Shown here: positions 1 through 6,887 of the stretch, in pieces
Numbering within the stretch: position 1 is the first letter of the stretch
Layout of the letters: each line of letters begins with the position of its first letter
DNA from: an uncultured Porphyromonadaceae bacterium
GTDB lineage: Bacteria > Bacteroidota > Bacteroidia > Bacteroidales > Muribaculaceae
Reading direction: 5' to 3'
Assembly (NCBI GenBank): GCA_905202215.1
Contig: CAJKRG010000055.1
Span: forward strand, 1 to 20,477
Length of the DNA: 20,477 bases
The notes under the pieces: model-generated
What the model was told of the DNA's origin: nothing
Databases searched by the model: none
What the model saw: the letters and a program-made list of their open reading frames with translations, nothing else
Program-made: the position numbers and the translations under genes

Positions 1-39
1 TATACTCTTGACATCTTTCCCACCCACCGGGAAAATCCG

Positions 40-107
40 CTGACCCGAAATTACTATGCGCCCTATAGTGTTGCCAGTCTGATCCAAATTTACTATGTGC
101 CATATCG
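40..107. repeat. Imperfect 29-bp direct repeat, possible insertion-sequence remnant
   Basis: Two copies of a 29-bp unit lie at 40-68 and 79-107, offset by 39 bp and matching at 23 of 29 positions. Both contain the core TTACTATG followed by GCC and TAT. Tandem related motifs of this kind occur at the ends of some insertion sequences, for example in IS21-family termini where they bind transposase. That link is inference; no transposase reading frame or clean terminal inverted repeat is present in the 120 bases available. The repeat lies just beyond the terminator of the tRNA-Gln gene and continues to the left edge of the window, so the parent element, if any, may lie outside. I see no gene in 1-120. 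Confidence 0.45.
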
Positions 108-120
108 GAGGGATAATATG

Positions 121-155
121 AAAAAATGGAGCTCAAAAATTGAACTCCATTTTTT
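121..155 (-). terminator. Intrinsic terminator of tRNA-Gln
   Basis: A nearly perfect inverted repeat: the outer arms (A6 TGGAG / CTCCA T6) form 11 bp, and an inner TCA/TGA pairing closes a small loop. It begins 2 bases past the tRNA discriminator base. It is followed by six Ts when read on the minus strand, and also when read on the plus strand. Confidence 0.85.
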
Positions 156-156
156 G

Positions 157-227
157 TTGCCTTGGAGAGATTCGAACTCCCACAGGCGGAACCAGAATCC
201 GACGTGCTACCATTACACCACAAGGCA
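157..227 (-). tRNA. tRNA-Gln, anticodon CTG
   Basis: The minus strand folds into a full cloverleaf. The 7-bp acceptor stem is TGCCTTG paired with CAAGGCA, with discriminator A at 157. The D-arm begins GTG and closes with CAC. The anticodon loop is TTCTGGT, placing CTG at 195-193, and the T-loop is TTCGAAT on a 5-bp stem. CCA is not encoded. The anticodon stem has four good pairs plus a T-C mismatch at its first position (27-43). The anticodon reads CAG codons, so the tRNA is glutamine-accepting. It stands alone between its own promoter (278-309) and terminator (121-155). Confidence 0.93.
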
Positions 228-277
228 ATTTGTTTTGTGCTTTGCTTTTGGGGCGCTCCCCTTTTGCTTTTGCGCTG

Positions 278-309
278 CAAAGATACGGCGACTTTTTGAT
301 TTGTGCAAA
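278..309 (-). promoter_or_regulatory. Bacteroidetes-type promoter of tRNA-Gln
   Basis: Read on the minus strand, TTTG at 309-306 and TATCTTTG at 285-278 are separated by 20 bp. This is an exact match to the Bacteroides sigma-A consensus (TTTG, about 20 bp, TAnnTTTG). Transcription would start near 271, about 44 bases before the mature tRNA 5' end. Confidence 0.8.
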
Positions 310-473
310 TTTTTTGATGATTTTTTTTCGAGAAAAAATTACACCAAGTAAGGATGTGTCATATTTTCAGGCTATTAAAAACTTTGAAAATATACTTCTG
401 GAACCGTTCATAAGCCGATCTTATCCGTCAAGCGTTTTTTTTGTCGGTCGAACGTAAATGTCAATAGGCAATA
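310..473. other. Intergenic AT-rich spacer, nothing recognised
   Basis: This stretch lies between the tRNA-Gln promoter and the rpsO terminator. I see no credible reading frame, RNA gene or repeat in it. It contains several homopolymer T and A runs but no arm pairs long enough to call. Confidence 0.5.
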
Positions 474-510
474 AAAAACCGCGGCGACCTATGATAGGTG
501 CTGCGGTTTT
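474..510 (-). terminator. Intrinsic terminator of rpsO
   Basis: AAAACCGC and GCGGTTTT form the outer stem and ACCTA / TAGGT the inner stem around a 3-base loop. Six Ts follow on the minus strand. It lies 19 bases downstream of the rpsO stop codon. Confidence 0.85.
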
Positions 511-528
511 GTTTGGTTTTGGCGCCGC

Positions 529-804
529 TTATTTGCGGATGCCGAGCTCTTTCTGTGCGATGATGGCGCGGTAGCGGTTGATGTCTTTGCGCATGAGGTA
601 GTCGAGCAGACGACGACGCTTACCTACCAGCATCTTAAGAGCGCGTTCGGTTGTATGATCTTTGTGATTTGACTTCAGGTGCTGAGTCAAATGAGCGATA
701 CGGATGGAGAATAATGCAATCTGTGCTTCAGGCGAGCCAGTGTCAGTCTTGCTCTTACCGTACTTCTCGAAGATCTGCGCTTTTTCTTCAGAATTTAAGT
801 GCAT
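529..804 (-). CDS. rpsO: 30S ribosomal protein S15
   Basis: This 91-residue protein has the typical S15 length and signatures. They include the early DTGSPE block (residues 21-26), the helix containing HLKSNHKDH, and the RRRLLDYL segment. S15 is a primary 16S rRNA-binding protein that binds the central domain and nucleates assembly of the small-subunit platform. The ATG at 804 fits the normal N-terminus of the family. The gene is monocistronic: a consensus promoter sits at 865-895 and a terminator at 474-510, leaving a leader of about 54 nt. In other bacteria S15 can autoregulate through its leader, but I see no convincing pseudoknot here. No strong Shine-Dalgarno is present, as usual for this phylum. 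Confidence 0.97.
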   Translation of the reverse strand: MHLNSEEKAQIFEKYGKSKTDTGSPEAQIALFSIRIAHLTQHLKSNHKDHTTERALKMLVGKRRRLLDYLMRKDINRYRAIIAQKELGIRK

Positions 805-864
805 TCCTTGAAAATTAAGTAGTTAATAATTAGTTTAACAGTTGTGCCGAGGCTTAACCGGGTG

Positions 865-895
865 CAAAGGTAGGGAAAAGTCCGGCATTTTCAAA
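865..895 (-). promoter_or_regulatory. Bacteroidetes-type promoter of rpsO
   Basis: On the minus strand TTTG (895-892) and TACCTTTG (872-865) are 19 bp apart and match the phylum consensus exactly. The predicted start lies near 858, giving a 5' leader of roughly 54 nt before the rpsO ATG. Confidence 0.8.
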
Positions 896-942
896 GTTTT
901 TAAACTTTTTTAAGATTGAAAGCTGCTTGCTGTGGAGCGTGT

Positions 943-2541
943 TTATTTCTTGCTCTGTTTCTTCTCGCTTTTGCGCTCGGCGCATGCCTTGATGGGTGCA
1001 GACATTGGCGAGTTATAACTTCGGGCGTAGTATTCGGTAAGCTGCTTTTCAAGACGCTTTACGATTTTGGCGTATGCCGGGTCGTTGGCGAGGTTTTTGG
1101 TTTCGAGCGGATCGATTTCGTAGTCGAAGAGTTCACAGGCTATAACTTTAGATTTGTCGAAGGGTATATAAGTTTTGAAGCCTTTGGTCCATTGTACGAG
1201 CCGGTAGCGTTTGTCGCGTATGGCATAGCCCATTATATCGTTTTCAAGATATTCGGCTTTGCCTTCGAGATCGGTATCGGAACTGATGGTGTAGTCTTCC
1301 GTTGTCGTGCGGCTGTATTGACTCATTATATAATCCTTCACTTTTGCTTTAGGATTTTTGAGCACCGGAACGAGGCTTACGCCGTCGAGCTGCTGGGGGT
1401 GAGGAGTGCCGGTGAGTTCGGCGAGAGTTGGAAAAACATCGAGAAATTCGACCATTGCGTCGGATTTTACACCTTTTTTCATACCCGGAGCCGCTATCAT
1501 CAGAGGCACGTGGGTAGCCTGCTCGAAATTTGTCATCTTGTTCCATAGGCCGTGGTCGCCGAGGTGATAACCGTGATCGCCATAGAGAACGACTATGGTG
1601 TTGTCTGAAAGTTTGTTTTCTTCCAGTGCATCAAGGATCTTGCCTATCTGGGCATCTGTATACGACACGCATGCATAATAGGCATGGAGGAGCCGCTTCT
1701 GAGTCTCTGTGTCGAGATGTTTGGTATCCACATAGCTCTCGAACGGCGGAATGTCGGAATATCCTTTTACTTCAAGCGAATTGTGATATGCATATTCGCA
1801 ACCGTCTGACGCCATGTCCTGATATTTGGCTACGGGCATAGCCTCGCGTTCGTACATATCCCAGTATTTCTTTGGTGCGCAGAAAGGAAGATGCGGTTTC
1901 TTGAATCCGACGGCCAGGAAGAAGGGCTTGTCGCCTTTTTTGAGTTTTTTGAGGGTCTTTACGGCTTCTTCCGCGATTACTCCGTCGATGTAGCCGTTGT
2001 CGGGCACATCGGCACACTCGGTGGCGACGCGTCCGTTCGCAAGGGCATATGTGGCTCCCTGTGTCTTGACGTATGGCAGGCTCCAGGACTTGGGATCGTC
2101 CTTGACAGTCTTGTCTTTAAGCGGATGGTAGACTTTGCCGACGCCTACGGTCTCATAGCCGTTGTTTTTGAGAGCCTCGGGCATACTTACGATATCGGGA
2201 TTGTTCTTTCGGAACGAGCCCATGAGCCACCATACGCCCGTGTGGTCGGGATTGAGGCCAGTCAGAATGCTTGAGCGTGTGGGGCCGCTCAGCGCGATCT
2301 GGCAGTATGCGTTGTTGAATGTGGTACCCATCGCTGCGAGACGGTCCATGTTTGGGGTATGAGCGAGGGTATCGCCGTAGGCCGACAGCCACGGTTTCAT
2401 GTCATCGACGGATATGAAGATGATATTGGGCCTGTTGTCGGCCTTTGGTGCGGTTGCGGCATTGGCCGTAACCGCGGCGGGAGCAAGAGCAAGGGCGTTG
2501 ACACCGAACAATAAAAAATTCAACTTTTTGCCTGGTCTCAT
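943..2541 (-). CDS. Exported Ser-type sulfatase, iduronate-2-sulfatase-like
   Basis: The 532-residue protein starts with a signal peptide (basic MRPGKK, then a hydrophobic stretch ending near AxA at about residues 26-29), so it should act in the periplasm. It belongs to the type I sulfatases of the alkaline phosphatase superfamily. The metal-binding DD pair is at residues 46-47. The active-site signature S-G-P-T-R begins at Ser85, the residue that must be oxidised to formylglycine, so this is a Ser-type enzyme. A later GDHGYHLGDHG block also contributes active-site residues. The surroundings (YGD, TPNMDRLA, VGKVYHP) resemble human iduronate-2-sulfatase, suggesting a sulfated uronic acid or related glycan as substrate; the exact substrate is not readable. 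The reading frame stays open upstream to 2784, but I chose the ATG at 2541 because the signal peptide begins there and a promoter element lies at 2574-2581. A lysine-rich tail ends the protein. Its likely activator is encoded at 3255-4478. Confidence 0.93.
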   Translation of the reverse strand: MRPGKKLNFLLFGVNALALAPAAVTANAATAPKADNRPNIIFISVDDMKPWLSAYGDTLAHTPNMDRLAAMGTTFNNAYCQIALSGPTRSSILTGLNPDHTGVWWLMGSFRKNNPDIVSMPEALKNNGYETVGVGKVYHPLKDKTVKDDPKSWSLPYVKTQGATYALANGRVATECADVPDNGYIDGVIAEEAVKTLKKLKKGDKPFFLAVGFKKPHLPFCAPKKYWDMYEREAMPVAKYQDMASDGCEYAYHNSLEVKGYSDIPPFESYVDTKHLDTETQKRLLHAYYACVSYTDAQIGKILDALEENKLSDNTIVVLYGDHGYHLGDHGLWNKMTNFEQATHVPLMIAAPGMKKGVKSDAMVEFLDVFPTLAELTGTPHPQQLDGVSLVPVLKNPKAKVKDYIMSQYSRTTTEDYTISSDTDLEGKAEYLENDIMGYAIRDKRYRLVQWTKGFKTYIPFDKSKVIACELFDYEIDPLETKNLANDPAYAKIVKRLEKQLTEYYARSYNSPMSAPIKACAERKSEKKQSKK

Positions 2542-2563
2542 GGTAGTGTTCAGATATTTTTTG

Positions 2564-2571
2564 TAGTTTTG
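2564..2571 (+). promoter_or_regulatory. Probable -7 element for the exported protein / maturase operon
   Basis: TAGTTTTG fits TAnnTTTG and would start transcription about 48 bases before the ATG at 2626. No clear TTTG lies 19-21 bp upstream, so the promoter is incomplete by consensus. It sits 2 bp from the opposite-strand element of the sulfatase gene. Confidence 0.5.
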
Positions 2572-2573
2572 CA

Positions 2574-2581
2574 CAAAGTTA
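2574..2581 (-). promoter_or_regulatory. Probable -7 element for the sulfatase gene
   Basis: On the minus strand TAACTTTG matches TAnnTTTG, with a predicted start about 26 bases ahead of the ATG at 2541. The expected TTTG box 19-21 bp upstream is absent, which may mean a weak or activator-dependent promoter. Confidence 0.5.
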
Positions 2582-2625
2582 CGCTTTTTATTCGAAACGA
2601 AAGCGAAAATCACACAATATCTACC

Positions 2626-3258
2626 ATGGCGAAACCATTTCTTTTCGTAGCGACCTTTCTTCTCTATACTGTTTCGGGTCTTTCGGCACAGACTCTTGAT
2701 ACAGATGCTCTCCGTGCCTATCATCCGTCGACCGTGCGCGAGGTTTTCGATGTGAGCCGTCATGTGAAACTTGACGCGGCCCAACAGCAGAAACTCGCAA
2801 GTGCTTTCGAGCGAGAGGATTCAGCGTTTGTAGCCCGGGTGGAGGCCGACGGAGGCATTCTGAGTGTCAGAGGCAGTCGTGAACTTCAGAAGATGCATGA
2901 GAGGGCGATCGCAGATGTGCTCGACATCGATCAGCTTGAACAGTATTACCGCGGGGTTTTCGACAAAGAGGCCGATGCCGAGGGAAACGCCATTGCCAAC
3001 CGCCTTCAGAAAAAATATGACCTGACGGATCAGAACTGGAAATTCATCCGTATAGCATTCTATAAGATAGGTCTCGAATCACGTGTGATCAACAAGCTTT
3101 TGGCCGATCAGCCTGCGAAAGCCCGAAAAAAGATCGAGGCACTGCGCACAGAAATGCTCGCCAGCATAGAGGCCAAAGGAGGAATACGTGTGAATCCCGA
3201 AGGCACGACCGTGACCGTGGTCAAGCCTTTCGATCCCAACGCGCTCCATAAGGAATGA
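2626..3258 (+). CDS. Uncharacterised exported protein next to the sulfatase maturase
   Basis: This 210-residue protein opens with a clear signal peptide (MAKPF, then a hydrophobic stretch ending SGLSAQ), so it is probably periplasmic. The rest is charged and predicted mainly helical. Two similar-looking halves each carry a glutamine- or lysine-rich helix ending near a GGI motif (around residues 56-58 and again near 183-185). I do not recognise a family and no catalytic motif is visible. I chose the ATG at 2626 because the signal peptide starts there. Its stop codon overlaps the next start (ATGA at 3255-3258), so it should be translationally coupled to the sulfatase-maturating enzyme. It is divergent from the sulfatase. 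A role in sulfatase export, folding or maturation is a possible guess from context only. Confidence 0.85.
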   Translation: MAKPFLFVATFLLYTVSGLSAQTLDTDALRAYHPSTVREVFDVSRHVKLDAAQQQKLASAFEREDSAFVARVEADGGILSVRGSRELQKMHERAIADVLDIDQLEQYYRGVFDKEADAEGNAIANRLQKKYDLTDQNWKFIRIAFYKIGLESRVINKLLADQPAKARKKIEALRTEMLASIEAKGGIRVNPEGTTVTVVKPFDPNALHKE

Positions 3259-4478
3259 GTCAGCCTGCCGCACCGTTTTCGAGGCCGCTCTATGTGATGA
3301 CGAAAGCGGCCGGCAGCCTGTGCAATCTCCGCTGCAGCTATTGTTATTACCTTGAAAAATCCGGCCTTTATTCCGATAGGGTCGGAGAGGGCGTACCGCG
3401 ACAATTCATGAGCGATGCCATGCTCGAAGAATTCATACGCCAGTATATCGAGGCTCAGACAATGCCTTCGGTGATGTTTACATGGCACGGAGGCGAATCG
3501 CTGATGCGCACACAGGCTTTCTATCGGCGTGTACTCGATATCCAGCGCAGATATGCGCGCCGAGGGGTGCGGATCGATAATTGTATACAGACCAACGGCA
3601 CCCTGCTTACCGACGAGTGGTGCCGTTTTTTCAAAGACAACGGCTGGCTCGTGGGGCTGTCGATCGACGGCCCTCGCGAATTTCACGACCGCTACCGCCT
3701 GACACCGGATGGCCGTGGATCGTTCGACGATGTGATGCGCGGCGTGGAGCTTCTCAACAGGCATGGGGTGGAATGGAACGCCATGGCGGTTGTAAACGAC
3801 TATAATGCCGGCCATCCTCTTGAGTTCTATAATTTCTTTAAGGAGATAGACTGTCGTTTTTTGCAGTTTACTCCCGTGGTGGAACGGCTGACTCTTCATG
3901 GCCTTGCGTCGCTTCGTGATAGTGCGGATGCGAATCTTGCGCCCTTCTCTGTCGGGCCGCAGGCTTGGGGTGATTTTCTATGTGCCGTATTCGACGAATG
4001 GGTATGCCGTGATGTCGGACAGATGTTCGTGCAGCTCTTCGATGCAACTCTGGCCAATACTGTCGGAGTGGAGCCGGGCGTCTGCTCAATGGCGCGCACT
4101 TGCGGCCACGCGGCAGTCATAGAGCATAACGGCGATCTTTATTCCTGCGACCATTTTGTATTTCCGGAGTATAAACTCGGCAATATCCGCCGCAGGACTA
4201 TATTCGACATGATGAACAGTCCCGCCCAGCTCAAGTTTGGCCAGGATAAGCGCGATACCTTGCCGGGGCAGTGTCGCCGTTGCCGCTGGCTGCGTCTGTG
4301 CAACGGCGAGTGTCCCAAAAACCGCTTTGCCGTAACCGCCGATGGCGAACCCGGACTCAACTATCTCTGCGAGGGGTATCGCCGTTTTTTTGAGCATACC
4401 GCTCCCGCTATGGCTTTCATGCAGGGTGAGCTGATGGCGAATCGCTCTCCGGCCAATGTCATGAAGCTCTACCGATGA
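3255..4478 (+). CDS. Anaerobic sulfatase-maturating enzyme (radical SAM, SPASM)
   Basis: This cytoplasmic enzyme oxidises the active-site Ser or Cys of sulfatases to formylglycine without oxygen. The 407-residue protein carries the radical-SAM cluster motif CxxxCxxC at Cys23, Cys27 and Cys30. A C-terminal SPASM domain holds eight further cysteines at 277, 283, 298, 340, 343, 349, 353 and 372. Their spacing nearly matches that of the characterised clostridial enzyme, which binds two auxiliary 4Fe-4S clusters. The Cys-Asp pair (C298-D299) corresponds to the proposed catalytic aspartate. The start overlaps the stop of the preceding gene by 4 bp. The obvious client is the Ser-type sulfatase encoded divergently at 943-2541; others may be encoded elsewhere. 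Transcription ends at the bidirectional terminator at 4512-4550. Confidence 0.95.
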   Translation: MSQPAAPFSRPLYVMTKAAGSLCNLRCSYCYYLEKSGLYSDRVGEGVPRQFMSDAMLEEFIRQYIEAQTMPSVMFTWHGGESLMRTQAFYRRVLDIQRRYARRGVRIDNCIQTNGTLLTDEWCRFFKDNGWLVGLSIDGPREFHDRYRLTPDGRGSFDDVMRGVELLNRHGVEWNAMAVVNDYNAGHPLEFYNFFKEIDCRFLQFTPVVERLTLHGLASLRDSADANLAPFSVGPQAWGDFLCAVFDEWVCRDVGQMFVQLFDATLANTVGVEPGVCSMARTCGHAAVIEHNGDLYSCDHFVFPEYKLGNIRRRTIFDMMNSPAQLKFGQDKRDTLPGQCRRCRWLRLCNGECPKNRFAVTADGEPGLNYLCEGYRRFFEHTAPAMAFMQGELMANRSPANVMKLYR

Positions 4479-4511
4479 GGCAGACTACACTTTGTGGCGT
4501 GTGTTATATGA

Positions 4512-4550
4512 TAAAATGAGGCAGCCGGTTTATCCGGCAACCTCATTTTA
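4512..4550. terminator. Bidirectional terminator between convergent genes
   Basis: TAAAATGAGG (4512-4521) pairs perfectly with CCTCATTTTA (4541-4550), and GCCGG / CCGGC pair inside around TTTAT. A/T-rich arms on both sides make it usable from either strand. It separates the maturase operon (plus) from the EF-G-like gene (minus, ending at 4576). Confidence 0.85.
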
Positions 4551-4575
4551 TTTTGTGTGAGAATAAACGGACTGG

Positions 4576-6732
4576 TTATTCGTCAGCGTTCTTTTCTGCG
4601 TATTCGCGGAGGAGTTTTTCCTGAACATCGGAAGGAACAAGCTCGTACGACGAGAACTTCATCGTGAACGAGGATCGTCCGCCGGTGATGGAGCTGAGAG
4701 CCGTAGAATAGCTCGACATTTCTTTGAGGGGCACGCGGGCCGAAATTTTTTCGAAACCGTTTTCGCTGCTCATACCCATGATGATTGCACGTCGGCCCTG
4801 AAGATCGCTCATCACGTCGCCCATCACATCGCCTGGCACAAGAACCTCGACATCATAGACAGGTTCGAGCACCTTCGGATTGGCTTCGCGGAATGCATGG
4901 CTGAAAGCGTTGCGGCCGGCGAGGCGGAATGAGATTTCATTCGAGTCTACGGGGTGCATTTTGCCGTCGTAGATGCATACACGCACGTCGCGGGCATATG
5001 AGCCGGTGAGAGGACCCTGTTCCATACGGTCCATGAGACCTTTTACGATAGCCGGTATGAAGCGGGCGTCGATTGCGCCGCCTACTATACAGTTGCATAC
5101 AACGAGCTTGCCGCCCCAGGCAAGAGGTATCTCCTGGGTGTCGCGCACGTTCATCTTGAATTCCTGATTGCCGAATTTGAAGCTGTCAGGTGCCGGCATG
5201 CCTTCGGTATAAGGCTCTACGATGAGGTGGACTTCGCCGAACTGACCGGCGCCGCCGCTCTGTTTCTTGTGGCGGTAGTCGGCGCGGGCGGCCTTGGTGA
5301 TGGTTTCGCGATATGGTATCTTGGGTTCGTCGAAGACGATGGGAAGCTTGTCGTTGTTTTCCACACGCCATTTGAGGGTGCGCAGATGGAATTCGCCCTG
5401 GCCCGACAGAATGGTCTGCTTGAGTTCCTTGGACTGTTCTACGACCCAGGTGGGATCTTCCTCGTGCATACGGGTGAGGATTGCACTGAGTTTTTCGGCG
5501 TCGCTTTCGGTTACGGGGCGTATGGCACGCTGATATTTGGGCGCTGGATATTTGATGAAGTCGAATGCGATCTCGCAGCCCTTCTCGTCGAGAGTATTAC
5601 CGGTGCGCACATCTTTCATTTTGACGGTAGCGCCGATATCGCCGGCCATGAGTTCGTCGACAGGAGTCTTGATCTGGCCTGATACGCAGAATATCTGTGC
5701 GAGACGTTCTTTGCCGCCGCGGGTCACGTTTTCGAGGTCGGCGCCTGCTTTGAGGGTACCGCTCATCACCTTGAAGTAGCTGACTTCGCCGATATGAGGC
5801 TCTACAGTGGTCTTGAATACGAATACACTCAGCGGGCCGTCGGCATCGGGTTTCACTTCATTGCCTTCGGTGTCTACCGGAGCGGGCATATCGTCGACGA
5901 AAGGCACCACGTTGCCGAGGAATTCCATCATGCGGCGTACGCCCATGTCCTTGCCTGCGCTGACGCAGAAGAGGGGATATATGGAGTTGTCGATAAGACC
6001 CTTGCGGATACCCATACGGAGCTCGTCTTCGGTCAGGTGTTCTTCTTCGAAGAATTTCTCCATGAGGCTTTCGTCGTTTTCGGCGGCTGCTTCGACAAGA
6101 GCCTTGTGCATTTCGAGAGCACGCGGCATCTCGCTTTCTGGAATTTCCTCGATGGTTGGCGTTCCGCCTTCGGGTCCCCATGAATATTTCTTCATAAGAA
6201 GGACATCGATCATGGCGTTGAAGCCAGGACCGCATGCCAGAGGATATTGTACGGGAACGACTTTCGGGCCGAAGATTTCGCGCATTTGTTCGAGCACGTT
6301 CTCATAGTCGGCTTTTTCACCGTCGAGCTGGTTGAGTGCGAAAATGATGGGTTTTTTGAGAGAGGAGGCCGTGCGGAAGATATTCTGTGTGCCTACTTCG
6401 ACACCATACTGTGCGTTGACCACGATAAGGCCGGTGTCGGTGACGTTGAGGGCGGTGATAGCGCTGCCCACGAAGTCGTCGGCGCCCGGGCAGTCGACCA
6501 CATTGAGTTTCTTGCCGAGGAATTCGGCATAGAACACCGTCGAGAATACCGAATAGCCATATTCTTTTTCTACGGGGAAATAGTCGGATACGGTATTTTT
6601 TGCTTCTACTGTGCCGCGGCGTTTTATAACTCCACACTCGAAGAGCATAGCTTCAGCGAGTGTGGTTTTACCCGAGCCTTTGCTTCCGAGCAAGGCTATG
6701 TTTTTGATTTCTTTGGTTTTGTAAGTCTTCAT
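4576..6732 (-). CDS. Elongation factor G-like translational GTPase with altered GTPase motifs
   Basis: This 718-residue protein has the full EF-G architecture: G domain, domain II, and domains III-V ending in the SDLQGRRA / MSSENGF region of domain V. It therefore belongs to the translocase family but is a paralogue rather than the canonical factor. Its P-loop is GSKGSGKT (16-23) instead of the usual AHVDAGKT. The switch I region reads EKEYGYSV (55-62) instead of ERGITI. The switch II motif is DCPGADDF (80-87) instead of DTPGHVDF, so Ala84 replaces the catalytic histidine. The G4 motif is NQLD (134-137) rather than NKxD. Slow or altered GTP hydrolysis would be expected. I chose the ATG at 6732; the frame stays open to an ATG at 6780, but those 16 residues do not look conserved. 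No consensus promoter is obvious upstream, so read-through from asnA is possible. Confidence 0.9.
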   Translation of the reverse strand: MKTYKTKEIKNIALLGSKGSGKTTLAEAMLFECGVIKRRGTVEAKNTVSDYFPVEKEYGYSVFSTVFYAEFLGKKLNVVDCPGADDFVGSAITALNVTDTGLIVVNAQYGVEVGTQNIFRTASSLKKPIIFALNQLDGEKADYENVLEQMREIFGPKVVPVQYPLACGPGFNAMIDVLLMKKYSWGPEGGTPTIEEIPESEMPRALEMHKALVEAAAENDESLMEKFFEEEHLTEDELRMGIRKGLIDNSIYPLFCVSAGKDMGVRRMMEFLGNVVPFVDDMPAPVDTEGNEVKPDADGPLSVFVFKTTVEPHIGEVSYFKVMSGTLKAGADLENVTRGGKERLAQIFCVSGQIKTPVDELMAGDIGATVKMKDVRTGNTLDEKGCEIAFDFIKYPAPKYQRAIRPVTESDAEKLSAILTRMHEEDPTWVVEQSKELKQTILSGQGEFHLRTLKWRVENNDKLPIVFDEPKIPYRETITKAARADYRHKKQSGGAGQFGEVHLIVEPYTEGMPAPDSFKFGNQEFKMNVRDTQEIPLAWGGKLVVCNCIVGGAIDARFIPAIVKGLMDRMEQGPLTGSYARDVRVCIYDGKMHPVDSNEISFRLAGRNAFSHAFREANPKVLEPVYDVEVLVPGDVMGDVMSDLQGRRAIIMGMSSENGFEKISARVPLKEMSSYSTALSSITGGRSSFTMKFSSYELVPSDVQEKLLREYAEKNADE

Positions 6733-6887
6733 GCTATCAGTGTAGTTTTCTGTATAGGTGAATGGATGGCCTCGGGACAAGCCCTCGGCATATTTTTCGA
6801 CCGCAATTTATGAATATTTTTTTTACCGCAAGTATTTCCGCGATATGTTACACAACATAAAAAATCTTTCAGTCATCGAATTTGCCG

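Noticed and set aside
97..457. Small open frames across the tRNA-Gln region
   Set aside because: They run through a tRNA gene and its terminator and promoter on the other strand, and show no protein-like character.
2542..2784. N-terminal extension of the sulfatase to an upstream ATG
   Set aside because: The extension would bury the signal peptide inside the protein and overlap the divergent gene and both promoter elements. The ATG at 2541 starts a proper signal peptide.
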